DNA of 64,000 bases from CAMDPA01 sp963825625 (GTDB lineage: Bacteria > Pseudomonadota > Alphaproteobacteria > Rhizobiales > Hyphomicrobiaceae): assembly GCA_963825625.1 (NCBI GenBank), contig CAWGUF010000011.1, positions 1 through 64,000 of the forward strand. The letters are read 5' to 3'. Each line of letters begins with the position of its first letter. Position 1 is the stretch's first letter. A model generated the notes under the pieces. It saw only the letters and a program-made list of their open reading frames with translations. It searched no databases and was not told the origin of the DNA. Below, piece after piece: positions 25,192 to 35,174 of this stretch. The position numbers and the translations under genes are program-made.

Positions 25192-25836
25192 ATGGACATC
25201 GTTCTCTACTACGCGCCGATTGCCTGCTCCATGGTGCCCTACATCAATTTGACCGAGGCTGGGGCCAAGTTCGAGGTGAGGCCGATCAATCTCGGGAAGG
25301 GACAGCAGAATTCTCCCGATTATCTGAAGATGAATCCGAAGCACAAGGTGCCATACATGCTGGTGGACGGGCGCGGGCTATCGGAGAACGTGGCCATCAA
25401 CACCTGGATCGCACGTCAATTTCCAGACTCGAAGCTGCTGCCTGCGGATCCGTGGGAGCAGTTGCAGGCGACCTCGCTGATGTCATGGTGCTCAGGCGGC
25501 ATTCACCCCTATCTGACGCGCATCAACAACTACAAGAAGGTTTGTGACACCGAAGGCGCGGAAGCGAGCGTCAGGGCCAACGCTGAGGGGCCGCTGTACG
25601 AAAATTTCAAGATTGCCGACGACATGCTGGCCGGCCGCGAGTTCCTCTTCGATCACTTCACTGCACCGGATGCACACTTCTTCTGGTGCTATCGGCGGGC
25701 GTCGCAGTTCAACCTGGACCTGGCCCAGTTCAAGAATGCGACGGCGCACCAGGAGCGGATGAAGCAGCGGGCAAGCGTGAAGAAGCTGCTCGACTTCGAG
25801 GCAGCCACGATGGCCCAGTTCGCAAAAGCGGCGTGA
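25192..25836 (+). CDS. Glutathione S-transferase family protein
   Basis: A 214-residue protein with a thioredoxin-fold N-terminus (MDIVLYYAPIACSMVPYINL, with an active-site-like Ser/Cys) and the cis-proline segment HKVPYMLVDGRGLSENVAINTWI containing the SEN glutathione contact. An all-helical C-terminal domain carries FDHFTAPDAHFFWCYRRAS. It could conjugate glutathione or act as a lyase or isomerase; substrate unknown. The ATG at 25192 is preceded by AGGA. It converges on the 2-hydroxyacid dehydrogenase gene, 48 bp away. Confidence 0.9.
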   Translation: MDIVLYYAPIACSMVPYINLTEAGAKFEVRPINLGKGQQNSPDYLKMNPKHKVPYMLVDGRGLSENVAINTWIARQFPDSKLLPADPWEQLQATSLMSWCSGGIHPYLTRINNYKKVCDTEGAEASVRANAEGPLYENFKIADDMLAGREFLFDHFTAPDAHFFWCYRRASQFNLDLAQFKNATAHQERMKQRASVKKLLDFEAATMAQFAKAA

Positions 25837-25884
25837 CGTCCGGGCGCGGATTTCAGCGCGCCGGCCGATGTGCTTCAAGGATGG

Positions 25885-26832
25885 TCAGCGTGTGATGACG
25901 TTGACCATGTCCTGCGGGCGGCCGGCGAGAAACGCCTCAAGGTTGGAGGCGACGATCGGCATGACGTGCCGCTCGTACTCGGCGAAATAGCCGCCAATAT
26001 GCGGGCTGATGAAGACGTTTGGCAGCGTCCAAAGCGGACTGTCGGGCGGGATCGGGCGCTTGCTCGTAACATCCAGTCCGGCACCAGAAATGCGGCCCGC
26101 TGCAAGGGCGTCGACGAGCGCCGCCTCGTCGACAGTCTCGCCGCGTCCGACGTTGATGAAGATGGAAGAGGGTGGCAGCGCATCGATGACTGAGCGGCTG
26201 ATGGCGCGGCTGTTTGCTTCGCCGCCGGGCAGCACGTTGATCAGATAGTCGGCACGGGGAGCGACATCGACCAGATCATGTGTCGGCAGGATCTCGTCGA
26301 AGCCCTCAATCCCGCGCGGCGTCCGGGAGATGCCGATGACGTGCATGCCGAATGCCTTCAGCAGCTGGCCGATACCGATGCCGCTTACGCCAACTCCGAC
26401 GATGACCGCAGTCTTGCCGGCAAGGATCGGCCATGGGCTGCCACGGTCCCAGCGGCGGGCGTCCTTGTCATGAACGAGGCGGGTGACATCGCGACTTACT
26501 GCCAGCATCAGGAGCGCGACTGTCTCGCGCATCGGGGCCGCGTGGATGCCCCGGGCGCTGGTCAGAATGGTGCTCGGCCGGAAGGCCGGATGGCGCAGAA
26601 TCTGATCGACGCCGGTGGCGAGCGATTGGAACCAGGATAATCGCGTTGCGGCGGCGAAGACCTCGTTTGGCAGGTCATTGCCGAATGAGATCATGACGTC
26701 GACATCGGGCAACGGTATTCCGATGGCGGCAGGCGCGGCGGCGACATGGAAGCTCGCGGCCGGGAAGCGGGGCGCCAGCGCGTCGCGGTAGTCCGTGGCG
26801 AAGGTGTCGACGATCAGCACGTTGGTTGTCAT
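25885..26832 (-). CDS. D-2-hydroxyacid dehydrogenase family protein
   Basis: A 315-residue NAD(P)-dependent dehydrogenase reducing 2-oxoacids. The cofactor site is AVIVGVGVSGIGIGQLLKAFG. The catalytic Arg lies in FINVGRGETVDE, the Glu in the following PLWTLPNVF region and the His in ISPHIGGYF. The N-terminal substrate domain is short and begins TTNVLIVDTFATDY. No frameshift is seen. Specificity (glyoxylate, hydroxypyruvate, phosphoglycerate or other) cannot be read from the sequence. It is followed on the same strand, upstream, by ppk2 with only a 15-bp gap. Confidence 0.9.
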   Translation of the reverse strand: MTTNVLIVDTFATDYRDALAPRFPAASFHVAAAPAAIGIPLPDVDVMISFGNDLPNEVFAAATRLSWFQSLATGVDQILRHPAFRPSTILTSARGIHAAPMRETVALLMLAVSRDVTRLVHDKDARRWDRGSPWPILAGKTAVIVGVGVSGIGIGQLLKAFGMHVIGISRTPRGIEGFDEILPTHDLVDVAPRADYLINVLPGGEANSRAISRSVIDALPPSSIFINVGRGETVDEAALVDALAAGRISGAGLDVTSKRPIPPDSPLWTLPNVFISPHIGGYFAEYERHVMPIVASNLEAFLAGRPQDMVNVITR

Positions 26833-26847
26833 TACAGTTTCCGTCTT

Positions 26848-27735
26848 TCAGCCTGCGTAGAAAAAGTCGGGACCGTTGCCAACGATCTTGTCGTCGACGG
26901 ATCCGACGACTTTCTCGTCCTTGCCGTCATAGTCGATCTCGCCAAGGACGAGTTTAATCAGCTCGAGGCGGGCGCGACGCTGATCATTGGCGCGGATCAC
27001 CGTCCATGGGCTCGTTGCGGTGTGGGTGAAGCGGAACATGTCGGTCTGCGCCTTGGTGTACTCGTCCCACAGGCCGATCGCCTTGAGGTCGATGTCCGAC
27101 AGCTTCCAGCGCTTCAGCGGATCGTGGCGACGGGAGTGAAACCGCTTGAGCTGCATCTGGCGACCGATACTGAGATAGATCTTGAACAGACGCACGCCGT
27201 CGCGCACGAGCATTGCCTCGAATTCCGGCGCCTCACGCAGGAAGTCTGCAAGCTGCTCTTCGGTGCAGAAGCCCATTACTCGCTCGACGCCAGCGCGGTT
27301 GTACCAGGAGCGGTCGAACATCACGATGTCGCCACGCGTCGGCAGGTGCGCCGTGTAGCGCTGGAAGTACCATTGGCCGCGTTCAGTGTCGGTCGGTTTC
27401 GTCAGCGCCACCGCGCGGGCGTGCCGCGGGTTGAGATGCTGCATGAAGCGCATAATGCAGCCGCCCTTGCCAGCGGTGTCACGACCTTCCATCAGGATGA
27501 CGATGCGGCCCCCGGTGCGCTGGATGTGCGACTGCATCTTCAGCAGCTCGATCTGGAGTTTGACGAGCTCGTCCTCGTAAGGCCTGCGTTTCAATCTAGC
27601 CGAATATGGGTAGCCGCCTGAGGCAAGCGCGGCCTTGTCGATCGACTTCGGCAATACCGCTGCGTCGAGGTCGAAATCCGCGAGCGGGTTGCTTTGGGTT
27701 CCGGCGCCCGGTCTACTTTTTCCGCTGCTCGACAT
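26848..27735 (-). CDS. ppk2: Polyphosphate kinase 2
   Basis: A 295-residue PPK2-family kinase, which moves phosphate between polyphosphate and nucleotides, usually favouring GTP or ATP formation. Walker A is EGRDTAGKGG, the lid module follows in LPTRGDIVMFDRSWYNRAGVERVMGF (Walker B Asp-Arg included), and the C-terminal SPWTVIRANDQRRARLELIK is standard. Length matches single-domain PPK2 of class I. It stands divergently next to phoR and the pst operon, 191 bp away, which links phosphate storage with phosphate sensing. Whether PhoB controls it cannot be shown; no clear Pho box was found in the shared region. Confidence 0.95.
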   Translation of the reverse strand: MSSSGKSRPGAGTQSNPLADFDLDAAVLPKSIDKAALASGGYPYSARLKRRPYEDELVKLQIELLKMQSHIQRTGGRIVILMEGRDTAGKGGCIMRFMQHLNPRHARAVALTKPTDTERGQWYFQRYTAHLPTRGDIVMFDRSWYNRAGVERVMGFCTEEQLADFLREAPEFEAMLVRDGVRLFKIYLSIGRQMQLKRFHSRRHDPLKRWKLSDIDLKAIGLWDEYTKAQTDMFRFTHTATSPWTVIRANDQRRARLELIKLVLGEIDYDGKDEKVVGSVDDKIVGNGPDFFYAG

Positions 27736-27926
27736 TGCTGCTCCTACACCGTTGATTGCGGCTTGTGTTCCAGATGACGTATCACTATCAGCATCGCAAA
27801 CGCATCATCGGCAGTTTGCGGGACATGGTTGAGGCCGTATGGCCGGGGCTTCAACGCTGTTCACGGTCATGTCCATTCATTATACCCGCAGCGTGACGGC
27901 GGACGTCACCCTTCAATAGGTCAGGG

Positions 27927-29180
27927 ATGGCAAAGCAATCGGATACGGCTGCGAGAGCCGAGGGACGCAAGTCATTGAGCGAATCCGTGCTCAAGGCTAG
28001 CGGGCTGGTCCGGCAAGCCGTTTCAAGCGGCATGGTCACATTCTTCAGGGCGGGGCGCGCGGCAGAAGCGGGTGGCGCACAGGCGGGGCGCGCCGGAGTT
28101 GAGAAGGCAGCGCAAGAGCCGGATTGGCGTTGCATCGTCGATGCCCTCGCCGATGTGGCACTGGTGCTCGATCACGAAGATATCGTCGTTCATTTCAATC
28201 CGAGCGCCGTTGATCTTTATCCACAGCTTCGCGCCGGCGTGCCACTGAGCCAGGTGAGTCGGAGCCCCGATCTGCACGATGGCGTGGAGCGGGCGAGGGA
28301 CGGTGAAGAGCGTGTTGTCGTCGAATTGCTCGACAGAGTGCCGGTGGAGCGGAGGTTGTCGGCGATCGTCTCGCGGTTGTCGACGGGCGCTGAAGAGGAC
28401 GGTATTCCGCAGCTTCTTTTGGTCTTCCGTGACATTACCGACCAGGAAAAATCTGCACAGATGCGCGCGGACTTCATTGCGAACGCCAGCCATGAGCTGC
28501 GGACGCCACTCTCCTCGCTCAAGGGGTTCGTGGAGACGTTGCAAGGGCCGGCACGCGAAGACGAGGCTGCGCGCGAGCGGTTTCTTGCGATGATGGCGAC
28601 GCAGGCCACACGCATGACGCGACTGATCGATGATCTGCTGTTGTTGTCGCGGTCGGAAATGAGCGTGCACCTGCAGCCCAGGGGGATCGTGGATCTGTGC
28701 GATGTGATCGAGGATGTCGTCGAGACGCTGCAGCCGATGGCCAACTCCAACGAGATCGCGCTGCATTTCCACAAGCCGCCGGAATTGGCGGCCGTGTACG
28801 TGCGCGGCGAGCGCGACGAGTTGATGCAGGCGTTCCTGAATCTCGTGCAAAATGCCATCAAGTATGGCGGTCCCAGAGGGCGGGTGGAGGTGCGGATCAG
28901 CCAGGGCAGCACCCTGGATAAATGGCGTGGCCGCATCAGAGTTTCTGTGATCGATGACGGTCCTGGCATTGCAGCGGAGCACCTGCCCCGGCTGACCGAA
29001 CGCTTCTATCGGGTCAACGTGGCCCGCAGCAGGGAAAAAGGCGGTACGGGACTTGGCCTTGCGATCGTCAAGTACATCGTGACGCGGCATCGCGGCGAGC
29101 TGCGGATCACGTCGGAGGTGGGTAGAGGGTCGGAATTCACAGTCGAGCTGGATGCCGTCGACCCGGACTTACATGTTTAG
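27927..29180 (+). CDS. phoR: Phosphate regulon sensor histidine kinase PhoR
   Basis: A 417-residue histidine kinase that phosphorylates PhoB when phosphate is scarce. A PAS-like domain occupies about residues 65-170 (CIVDALADVALVLDHEDIVVHFNPSA), followed by the HisKA box NASHELRTPLSSLKG with the phospho-acceptor His189 and the ATPase domain with NLVQNAIKYGG (N box), VIDDGPGIA (G1) and GGTGLGLAIV (G2). Unlike most PhoR proteins it has no hydrophobic segment in the first 65 residues, so it looks soluble unless the start is wrong. It opens the operon phoR-pstS-pstC-pstA-pstB-phoU-phoB. Confidence 0.93.
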   Translation: MAKQSDTAARAEGRKSLSESVLKASGLVRQAVSSGMVTFFRAGRAAEAGGAQAGRAGVEKAAQEPDWRCIVDALADVALVLDHEDIVVHFNPSAVDLYPQLRAGVPLSQVSRSPDLHDGVERARDGEERVVVELLDRVPVERRLSAIVSRLSTGAEEDGIPQLLLVFRDITDQEKSAQMRADFIANASHELRTPLSSLKGFVETLQGPAREDEAARERFLAMMATQATRMTRLIDDLLLLSRSEMSVHLQPRGIVDLCDVIEDVVETLQPMANSNEIALHFHKPPELAAVYVRGERDELMQAFLNLVQNAIKYGGPRGRVEVRISQGSTLDKWRGRIRVSVIDDGPGIAAEHLPRLTERFYRVNVARSREKGGTGLGLAIVKYIVTRHRGELRITSEVGRGSEFTVELDAVDPDLHV

Positions 29181-29207
29181 TTATATGATATAATTCAATA
29201 AGTTAAA

Positions 29208-29226
29208 CTGTCATAAATGGATTGCG
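29208..29226 (+). promoter_or_regulatory. Possible partial Pho box upstream of pstS
   Basis: CTGTCAT at 29208-29214 is an exact Pho-box half-site in an AT-rich stretch 112 bp upstream of pstS, but the second half-site four bases later (GGATTGC) fits poorly. PhoB binding here is plausible by context and not shown by sequence alone. Confidence 0.35.
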
Positions 29227-29325
29227 TTGGTGGCGTACTAAGAGGGCGGCGCACAGCAGCGCCGAAGTGCCCGCGAAGGCCTGCGGACGGGCCCGGGCAG
29301 CTCAAACCCGAAGAGGGAGATCATC

Positions 29326-30372
29326 GTGAAAACCAAGTTCGTTGCCATCTCGACGGCCGTCGCCGTTGCGGGCTCCATCGCGTTTGCGGGTGCGGCCGCT
29401 GCCCGCGATCAGATTCGGATCGTCGGCTCGTCGACCGTCTATCCGTTCACTACTGCCGTTGCCGAGCAGTTCGGCAAGTCCGGCGCCGGCAAGACGCCGG
29501 TCGTCGAGTTGACCGGCACCGGCGGCGGCATGAAGCTGTTCTGCGCCGGCGTCGGCGCGGGCCACCCCGACATGACCAACGCATCTCGCCAGATGAAGAA
29601 GAGCGAGTTCGAGATGTGCCAGAAGAATGGCGTCAAGGACATCGTCGAGATCAAGGTCGGCATCGATGGCCTGACCATCGCGCAGTCCAAGGCCGGCCCG
29701 CAAATCAAGCTGACCATGGCGCAGGTGTTCCTTGCGCTGGCCGACGAAGTTCCGGGCAAGGACGGCAAGATGGTCAAGAACCCGCACAAGAACTGGTCTG
29801 ACATCGACAAGTCGCTGCCGAACGTGAAGATCGAAGTGCTCGGCCCGCCCCCGACATCCGGCACGCGCGATTCTTTCCATGAGCTGTTCATGGAGGCCGG
29901 TGCGAAGCAGATTCCGGCCGTGAAGAAGCTGGACAAGAAGGCTTTCTCGAAGGCCTGGAAGTCGCTCCGCAAGGATGGCGCCTACGTCGAGGCGGGCGAG
30001 AACGACAACGTCATCGTGCAGAAGCTGACAGGCAACAAGAATGCCTTCGGCATCTTCGGCTACTCGTTCCTGGAAGAGAATGCGGCCAAGCTGCGCGGCG
30101 TCGCCATCGATGGCGTGGAGCCGGATTATGACGCGATTGCTGGTGGCAAGTACAAGGGCTCGCGTCCGCTGTTCTTCTACATCAAGAAGCAGCACGCTGG
30201 CGTGATCCCGGGCATCGAGAAGTTCGCTGCCGAGTACGTCTCCGCAAAGGCGATGTCGAAGGACGGCTACCTCGCCCGCAAGGGTTTGGTGACGCTGCCG
30301 AAGGCCGAGGCTGACAAGTTCGCCGCCAACGCCAAGCAGCTCAAGACGCTGACTGGGGCCGAGCTGAAGTAA
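29326..30372 (+). CDS. pstS: Phosphate ABC transporter substrate-binding protein PstS
   Basis: A 348-residue periplasmic phosphate-binding protein with a signal peptide (FVAISTAVAVAGSIAFAGAAAA). Phosphate-contact motifs are visible: IVGSSTVYPFT near the mature N-terminus, ELTGTGGGMKLFCAG, and PPPTSGTRDSFHELF in the second lobe, the TSGTRD loop being diagnostic. The GTG at 29326 follows AGAGGGAG. It delivers phosphate to PstCA. It sits 145 bp after phoR and is separated from pstC by a hairpin that may raise pstS expression above the rest. Confidence 0.96.
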   Translation: MKTKFVAISTAVAVAGSIAFAGAAAARDQIRIVGSSTVYPFTTAVAEQFGKSGAGKTPVVELTGTGGGMKLFCAGVGAGHPDMTNASRQMKKSEFEMCQKNGVKDIVEIKVGIDGLTIAQSKAGPQIKLTMAQVFLALADEVPGKDGKMVKNPHKNWSDIDKSLPNVKIEVLGPPPTSGTRDSFHELFMEAGAKQIPAVKKLDKKAFSKAWKSLRKDGAYVEAGENDNVIVQKLTGNKNAFGIFGYSFLEENAAKLRGVAIDGVEPDYDAIAGGKYKGSRPLFFYIKKQHAGVIPGIEKFAAEYVSAKAMSKDGYLARKGLVTLPKAEADKFAANAKQLKTLTGAELK

Positions 30373-30386
30373 GACCTGAGCACGTG

Positions 30387-30418
30387 GCGGCCATCCTTGG
30401 GGATTCGGGGATGGCCGC
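30387..30418 (+). terminator. Hairpin between pstS and pstC (attenuator-like)
   Basis: GCGGCCATCC and GGATGGCCGC form a perfect 10-bp stem with a 12-base loop, followed by GACTTTTC. Placed 14 bp after pstS, it probably stops part of the transcripts or protects the pstS mRNA. Confidence 0.65.
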
Positions 30419-30452
30419 GACTTTTCAGTCCGGTTGAAAGTGGTCCCGATAA

Positions 30453-31842
30453 ATGGCTGGAATTTATTTTCTCGCGCTCGCAGCCTTGGTTGTTGCCGCC
30501 TATTTCCTCGGTAAGTCGCGCGCGGTTGCGGTGGCGAAAGGGGATATCAGGCTGCATTCCTTGCCAGCCTATCACGGCCTGCTTCCCATGACGGTCGTGC
30601 TGATTGCGATGCTGCTGATCTACCTGGTGGGAACAAGCATCGTCGACCGATTGGCCGTAAGTGGCGCGCTTGCAGCCTTGGGGCCGGGGTATGATAGCGA
30701 TCTGTTGCGCCGTGCAGCCGGGTTGAGGGAAATCGTCAACATTGCAGCAGGCAAGCATGTCGGTGCCATTTCGCCAGAGATGAAGCAGGCGAGCGAATAC
30801 TACGTGTCCACACTGAATTCCGGTCGCTGGGCGGTTGTTGCTGTCGGCATCGGATCCGCATTGGCGGCCATGGCGTTGCTCACAAGCCGTATCAGTGCAG
30901 AATTTCGCGCGCGCAATCATTTCGAGCGCGTTGTATTGGCGATCATGTCGCTGTGTGCCGTCGTTGCGATTCTGACCACGATCGGCATCGTGTTCTCCGT
31001 GATGTTCGAGACCTGGCGGTTCTTCTACGATACGGATCTGAAGGGGCGGCCGACGGTGTCGCAGTTCCTGTTCGGGACGGAGTGGAATCCGCAGGCAGCG
31101 ATGCGCGCCGATCAAGGGGATATCCAGACGGCATTCGGTTTCGTTCCGCTGTTGGGTGGTACACTGTTGATCACCTTCATCGCCATGTGCGTCGCTGGCC
31201 CGCTGGGGTTGTTCTCCGCAATATATCTGTCGGAATATGCATCGATGCGGTTCCGCGGATGGGCCAAGCCGATCCTGGAGATCCTTGCCGGCATTCCGAC
31301 CGTTGTGCTGGGCTTTTTCGCCGCGCTGACGGTGGCGCCTTTGATCCGCGGCTGGGGCGAATACTTCGGGCTCGATGTGGCCTCCGAAGTCGGCCCTGGC
31401 GGCGGGACTTGTGATGGGGATGATGATCATCCCGTTCATCTCTTCGCTGTCTGACGACGTCATCAACTCCGTGCCCCAATCGTTGCGCGACGGTGCCTAC
31501 GCTCTGGGTGCGACAAAATCGGAAACAATCCGCAACGTCGTGCTGCCGGCGGCGCTGCCGGGCATTGTCTCGGCATTCATGCTGGCGATCAGTCGTGCTG
31601 TTGGCGAGACGATGATCGTCGTGATGGCTGCCGGCCTGGCTGCGAAGCTGACGATCAATCCCTTGGAGGCGGTCACAACTATCACGGTGCAGATCGCCAC
31701 CATCCTCGTCGGGGATCAGGAGTTCGACAGCGCCAAGACGCTGGCAGCATTCGCGCTCGGCTTCGTGCTGTTCTTCGTGACGCTGGTTCTGAACATCATC
31801 GCGCTACAGGTCGTGCGCAGGTATCGAGAGCAATATGACTGA
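30453..31842 (+). pseudogene. pstC: Phosphate ABC transporter permease PstC, one frameshift
   Basis: Inner-membrane permease of the Pst importer. The first frame gives an alphaproteobacterial N-terminal extension (three hydrophobic segments and a long loop) and then the permease core GTLLITFIAMCVAGPLGLFS, YLSEYASMRFRGWAKP and EILAGIPTVVLGFFAALTV. Near 31383 the frame shifts by one base, and SALAAGLVMGMMIIPFISS leads into the EAA-loop region LRDGAYALGATKSETIRN and the last helices, ending at 31842. The protein is complete across the shift. Given the key role of pst and the intact flanks, a sequencing error is the likelier cause. Overlaps pstA by 8 bp. Confidence 0.93.
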
Positions 31843-33572
31843 TACTGGCATTGACATTCCGGCACCGGCCGTACGCCGTCTGGATATCAGCTCCGAGCAG
31901 GCAAGGCGCCGTATCCGCGCCCGCTACAGGGCGGAGGGCAGGTTCAAGGCATATGGTCTCATCGCATTGGGGGTGACGGCCCTGTTTCTGATGCTGCTCG
32001 TCTTCGACATCATCCGCAATGGCGTGCCGGCGTTCACGCAGAACGTCTTGAGGATGGACGTCAAAGTGCCGCCTGACCTGGTGGCGGCCGACAAGAAATC
32101 GGATGCGGTCGCAATTCGCAGTGCTGACTATTTTCCGATTACGCGGGACGCCTTGCTGGCCGCGGTTCCCGGCATCGAGGGCAGGCGAGCGCAGCGGACG
32201 CTTACGGGGCTGCTGAGCAGCGGTGCGGCGACAGAGCTGCAGAACCGTCTGGTCGAAGAGCCGTCGCTCATGGGCAAGACGGTGAGTGTGCCGCTGTTGC
32301 TGTCGGACGACGCGGACCTCTATTTCAAGGGGCTCGATGCCGACATCAAGACTAAACCGGGGCGCGGGAATGCGACGCCAACGGGAACAACGGGCGAGGT
32401 TACGATCCTGACCTCGGCCAACGATTTCGCCGAGTCGGTGCTGTTCATCAAAACGGTCGCTCGCAACAGGATTGGGGAGCTGGCCGCTGAGAAGCGGCGG
32501 ATCTCGTTGTTTGGCGGAGCGTCCATACAACAGCGAATGAAGGAGATCGACGACGAGATTGCCGCGCTGCGTCTGCGGGTGGAGCTCGCCCAAAGTCGAG
32601 GAGGAAATGAATGACAGGTTGCCGAGCAAGCTGGTTGCGATCAACGGGGGTTTGATCAAGATTACGAAGCTTTCCGATGTGAAAGTAACCGGCGAGGTGC
32701 TGTTGCCGCTCAAGTCCACGGCTGATGCGAAGCCAGGGGACTGGCAAGTGGTGACGTACTCAGTGCCGGAGAGCAATCGCAAGATTTCGGATCTCGAGGT
32801 CGCCATCCTGGAGCGACTGAAGGCGGAGAAGAAAGTCGAAGCGCGCTTCAACTGGGCCTTCTTCTCTTCTGGTGACAGTCGCGAACCGGAGTTGGCGGGA
32901 ATCCGCGGAGCAATCGTAGGCTCGGCGTTGACGCTGTTGGTTACGCTGGGGCTTTGCCTGCCGATCGGCGTGCTGGCAGCGGTCTATCTGGAAGAATTCG
33001 CTCCCAAGAACAGGTTTACTGATCTGGTCGAGGTCAACATCAACAATCTGGCGGCCGTTCCCTCGATTGTGTTCGGCTTGCTGGGGTTGGCGGTATTCCT
33101 GAACTTCTTCGCTCTTCCGCGGTCGGCACCGCTGGTCGGAGGACTTGTGCTGGCCTTGATGTCGTTGCCGACAATCATCATTGCTGCGCGCGCGGCCATC
33201 AAGGCCGTCCCGCCGTCGATCAGGGAGGCGGCACTGGGAGTGGGGGCCTCGCATCAGCAGGCGGTGTTCCATCACATGTTGCCGTTGGCTATGCCTGGCA
33301 TCATGACGGGCACGATTATCGCCATGGCTCAGGCACTGGGCGAAACGGCGCCGCTGCTCATGATCGGCATGGTTGCGTTCATCGTCGATGTCCCTGGCAG
33401 CTTCACCGACGCAGCGACGGTGCTTCCGGTGCAGATTTATCTTTGGTCGGACCTGCCGGAGCTTGCCTTCCGATACAAGACCGCGGCTGCCATTATGGTG
33501 CTGCTGGCCTTCCTGTTCGTCATGAACGGAGCGGCCATTTATCTTCGCAAGCGCTTCGAGCGGCGCTGGTAG
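31835..33572 (+). pseudogene. pstA: Phosphate ABC transporter permease PstA, one frameshift
   Basis: Second permease of the Pst importer. The N-terminal part has one helix (AYGLIALGVTALFLMLLVFDII) and an unusually long periplasmic region of roughly 300 residues with a charged helical stretch (IQQRMKEIDDEIAALRLRVE), as in other alphaproteobacterial PstA. A one-base shift near 32595 separates it from the rest, which carries the permease core IVGSALTLLVTLGLCLPIGV, NNLAAVPSIVFGLLGLAV and the EAA loop SIREAALGVGASHQQAVFH. Stop at 33572, 21 bp before pstB. Sequencing error is again a good explanation. Confidence 0.92.
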
Positions 33573-33593
33573 CACCAGCGTAGACAAGGGAAG

Positions 33594-34412
33594 ATGCCAA
33601 TGGATTCGGATGCAGGTTATCAGTCTTCGACAGTGGCGGGTGTGGGCTCGGAATCCGCCGCCAAGGTCGTGGCTCGAAATGTGGACGTGTACTATGGCGA
33701 CAAGCATGCCATCCTTGATCTGTCGATCGATATCCTAGACCGGTCGGTCACTGCATTCATCGGTCCATCCGGTTGCGGAAAGTCGACGTTTCTGCGCTGC
33801 ATCAACCGCATGAACGATACCATTCCGATCTGCCGGGTAACCGGTAAGATCGACATCGATGGCCAGGACATCTACGACCCGCGGCTCGATGTCGTGCAGT
33901 TGCGTGCCCGGGTCGGAATGGTTTTCCAGAAACCCAATCCGTTTCCGAAATCGATCTACGAGAACGTAGCCTACGGTCCTAGAATCCACGGCTTCAGCAA
34001 ATCGAAGGCGGATCTTGACGGCATCGTGGAGAGCAGTCTGCAGAAGGCCGGGTTGTGGAACGAGGTCAAGGATCGGCTCACTGATCCGGGAACGGGCTTG
34101 TCCGGTGGCCAGCAGCAGCGCTTGTGCATCGCGCGGGCGATCGCGGTAAGTCCCGATGTCATCCTGATGGACGAGCCGTGTTCGGCGCTCGATCCGATTG
34201 CGACAGCCAGGGTCGAGGAACTGATCGACGATCTGAGGGCGAATTTCTGCATCATCATCGTGACCCACTCGATGCAGCAGGCCGCTCGCGTATCGCAGCG
34301 TACGGCGTTCTTCCATTTGGGCACGCTTGTGGAGGTGGGTGAGACCAACCAGATCTTCACCAACCCGCAAGACAAGCGGACACAGGATTACATCACAGGC
34401 CGGTTCGGTTGA
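33594..34412 (+). CDS. pstB: Phosphate ABC transporter ATP-binding protein PstB
   Basis: A 272-residue ATPase driving phosphate import. Walker A is FIGPSGCGKSTFLRC, the Q-loop VGMVFQKPNPFPKSIYENV, the ABC signature LSGGQQQRLCIARAIA, Walker B DVILMDEPCSALDPIA and the switch His in IIIVTHSMQQAARVS. Length and all motifs match the family. The ATG at 33594 follows AGGGAAG. The downstream phoU gene starts 50 bp later, completing the transporter and its regulator. Confidence 0.97.
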   Translation: MPMDSDAGYQSSTVAGVGSESAAKVVARNVDVYYGDKHAILDLSIDILDRSVTAFIGPSGCGKSTFLRCINRMNDTIPICRVTGKIDIDGQDIYDPRLDVVQLRARVGMVFQKPNPFPKSIYENVAYGPRIHGFSKSKADLDGIVESSLQKAGLWNEVKDRLTDPGTGLSGGQQQRLCIARAIAVSPDVILMDEPCSALDPIATARVEELIDDLRANFCIIIVTHSMQQAARVSQRTAFFHLGTLVEVGETNQIFTNPQDKRTQDYITGRFG

Positions 34413-34462
34413 TCGGACTGTCCGAAGAGAATAACGCGAGCACGGATAGAAGGCGGCGGAAG

Positions 34463-35173
34463 ATGACAGAGCATACGGTCAAATCCTACGAAGCCGAATT
34501 GGCGCTGCTGGACAAGAAGCTCAGCCAGATGGGGGGGATTGCGGAGGCGCTGCTGGGGCAGGCTTTCGATTCACTGGAGCGACGCGATCCGGTTCTGGCA
34601 GAGCGGACCGTGCAAACGGATATCCAGATCGACCGGCTGCAGCTTGAGGTGGAGGAGCTGGCCATTGGCATGATTGCCCGTCGCCAGCCGATGGCCGACG
34701 ATCTCAGGCTGATTACCGGCGCGTTCAAGATCGCCAACGAGCTGGAACGGATCGGCGATCTTGCAAAAAATATCGCCAAGCGGGCGCTGGCCATCGCAAG
34801 GGAGCAATATCCGCGCCCTCTGGTGGCCGGGCACCGGCACATGGTCGAGCGCGCGCTCGGGCAAATGAAGGATGTGCTCGACGCCTATGCCCGGCGGGAT
34901 GCGGACCTCGCGGTGCGGGTGTGGAAGGACGATGCCCAGATCGACGCAATGTATACGTCGGTGTTCCGCGAGCTGCTGACCTACATGATGGAGGATCCGC
35001 GCAACATAAGCTTCTGCACGCATCTTCTGTTCGGTGCAAAGAACATCGAGCGGATCGGTGATCATACGACGAACATCGCGGAGACCGTATACTTCCTCGT
35101 TCGTGGCGAGATGCTGACGGACGACAGGCCGAAAAGCGACGACACCAGCACGACACTCGTATCTCAGGACTGA
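34463..35173 (+). CDS. phoU: Phosphate signalling regulator PhoU
   Basis: A 236-residue protein of two three-helix PhoU repeats. Each has the family metal-binding-type motif region: ELERIGDLAKNIAKRAL in the first and NIERIGDHTTNIAETVYFL in the second. PhoU links the Pst transporter to PhoR and keeps the regulon off when phosphate is plentiful. The ATG at 34463 (MTEHTVKSYEAELALLDKKL) has GGCGGAAG upstream and is the usual start. One base separates its stop from the phoB start (TGACATG), so the two are likely translationally coupled. Confidence 0.96.
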   Translation: MTEHTVKSYEAELALLDKKLSQMGGIAEALLGQAFDSLERRDPVLAERTVQTDIQIDRLQLEVEELAIGMIARRQPMADDLRLITGAFKIANELERIGDLAKNIAKRALAIAREQYPRPLVAGHRHMVERALGQMKDVLDAYARRDADLAVRVWKDDAQIDAMYTSVFRELLTYMMEDPRNISFCTHLLFGAKNIERIGDHTTNIAETVYFLVRGEMLTDDRPKSDDTSTTLVSQD

Positions 35174-35174
35174 C

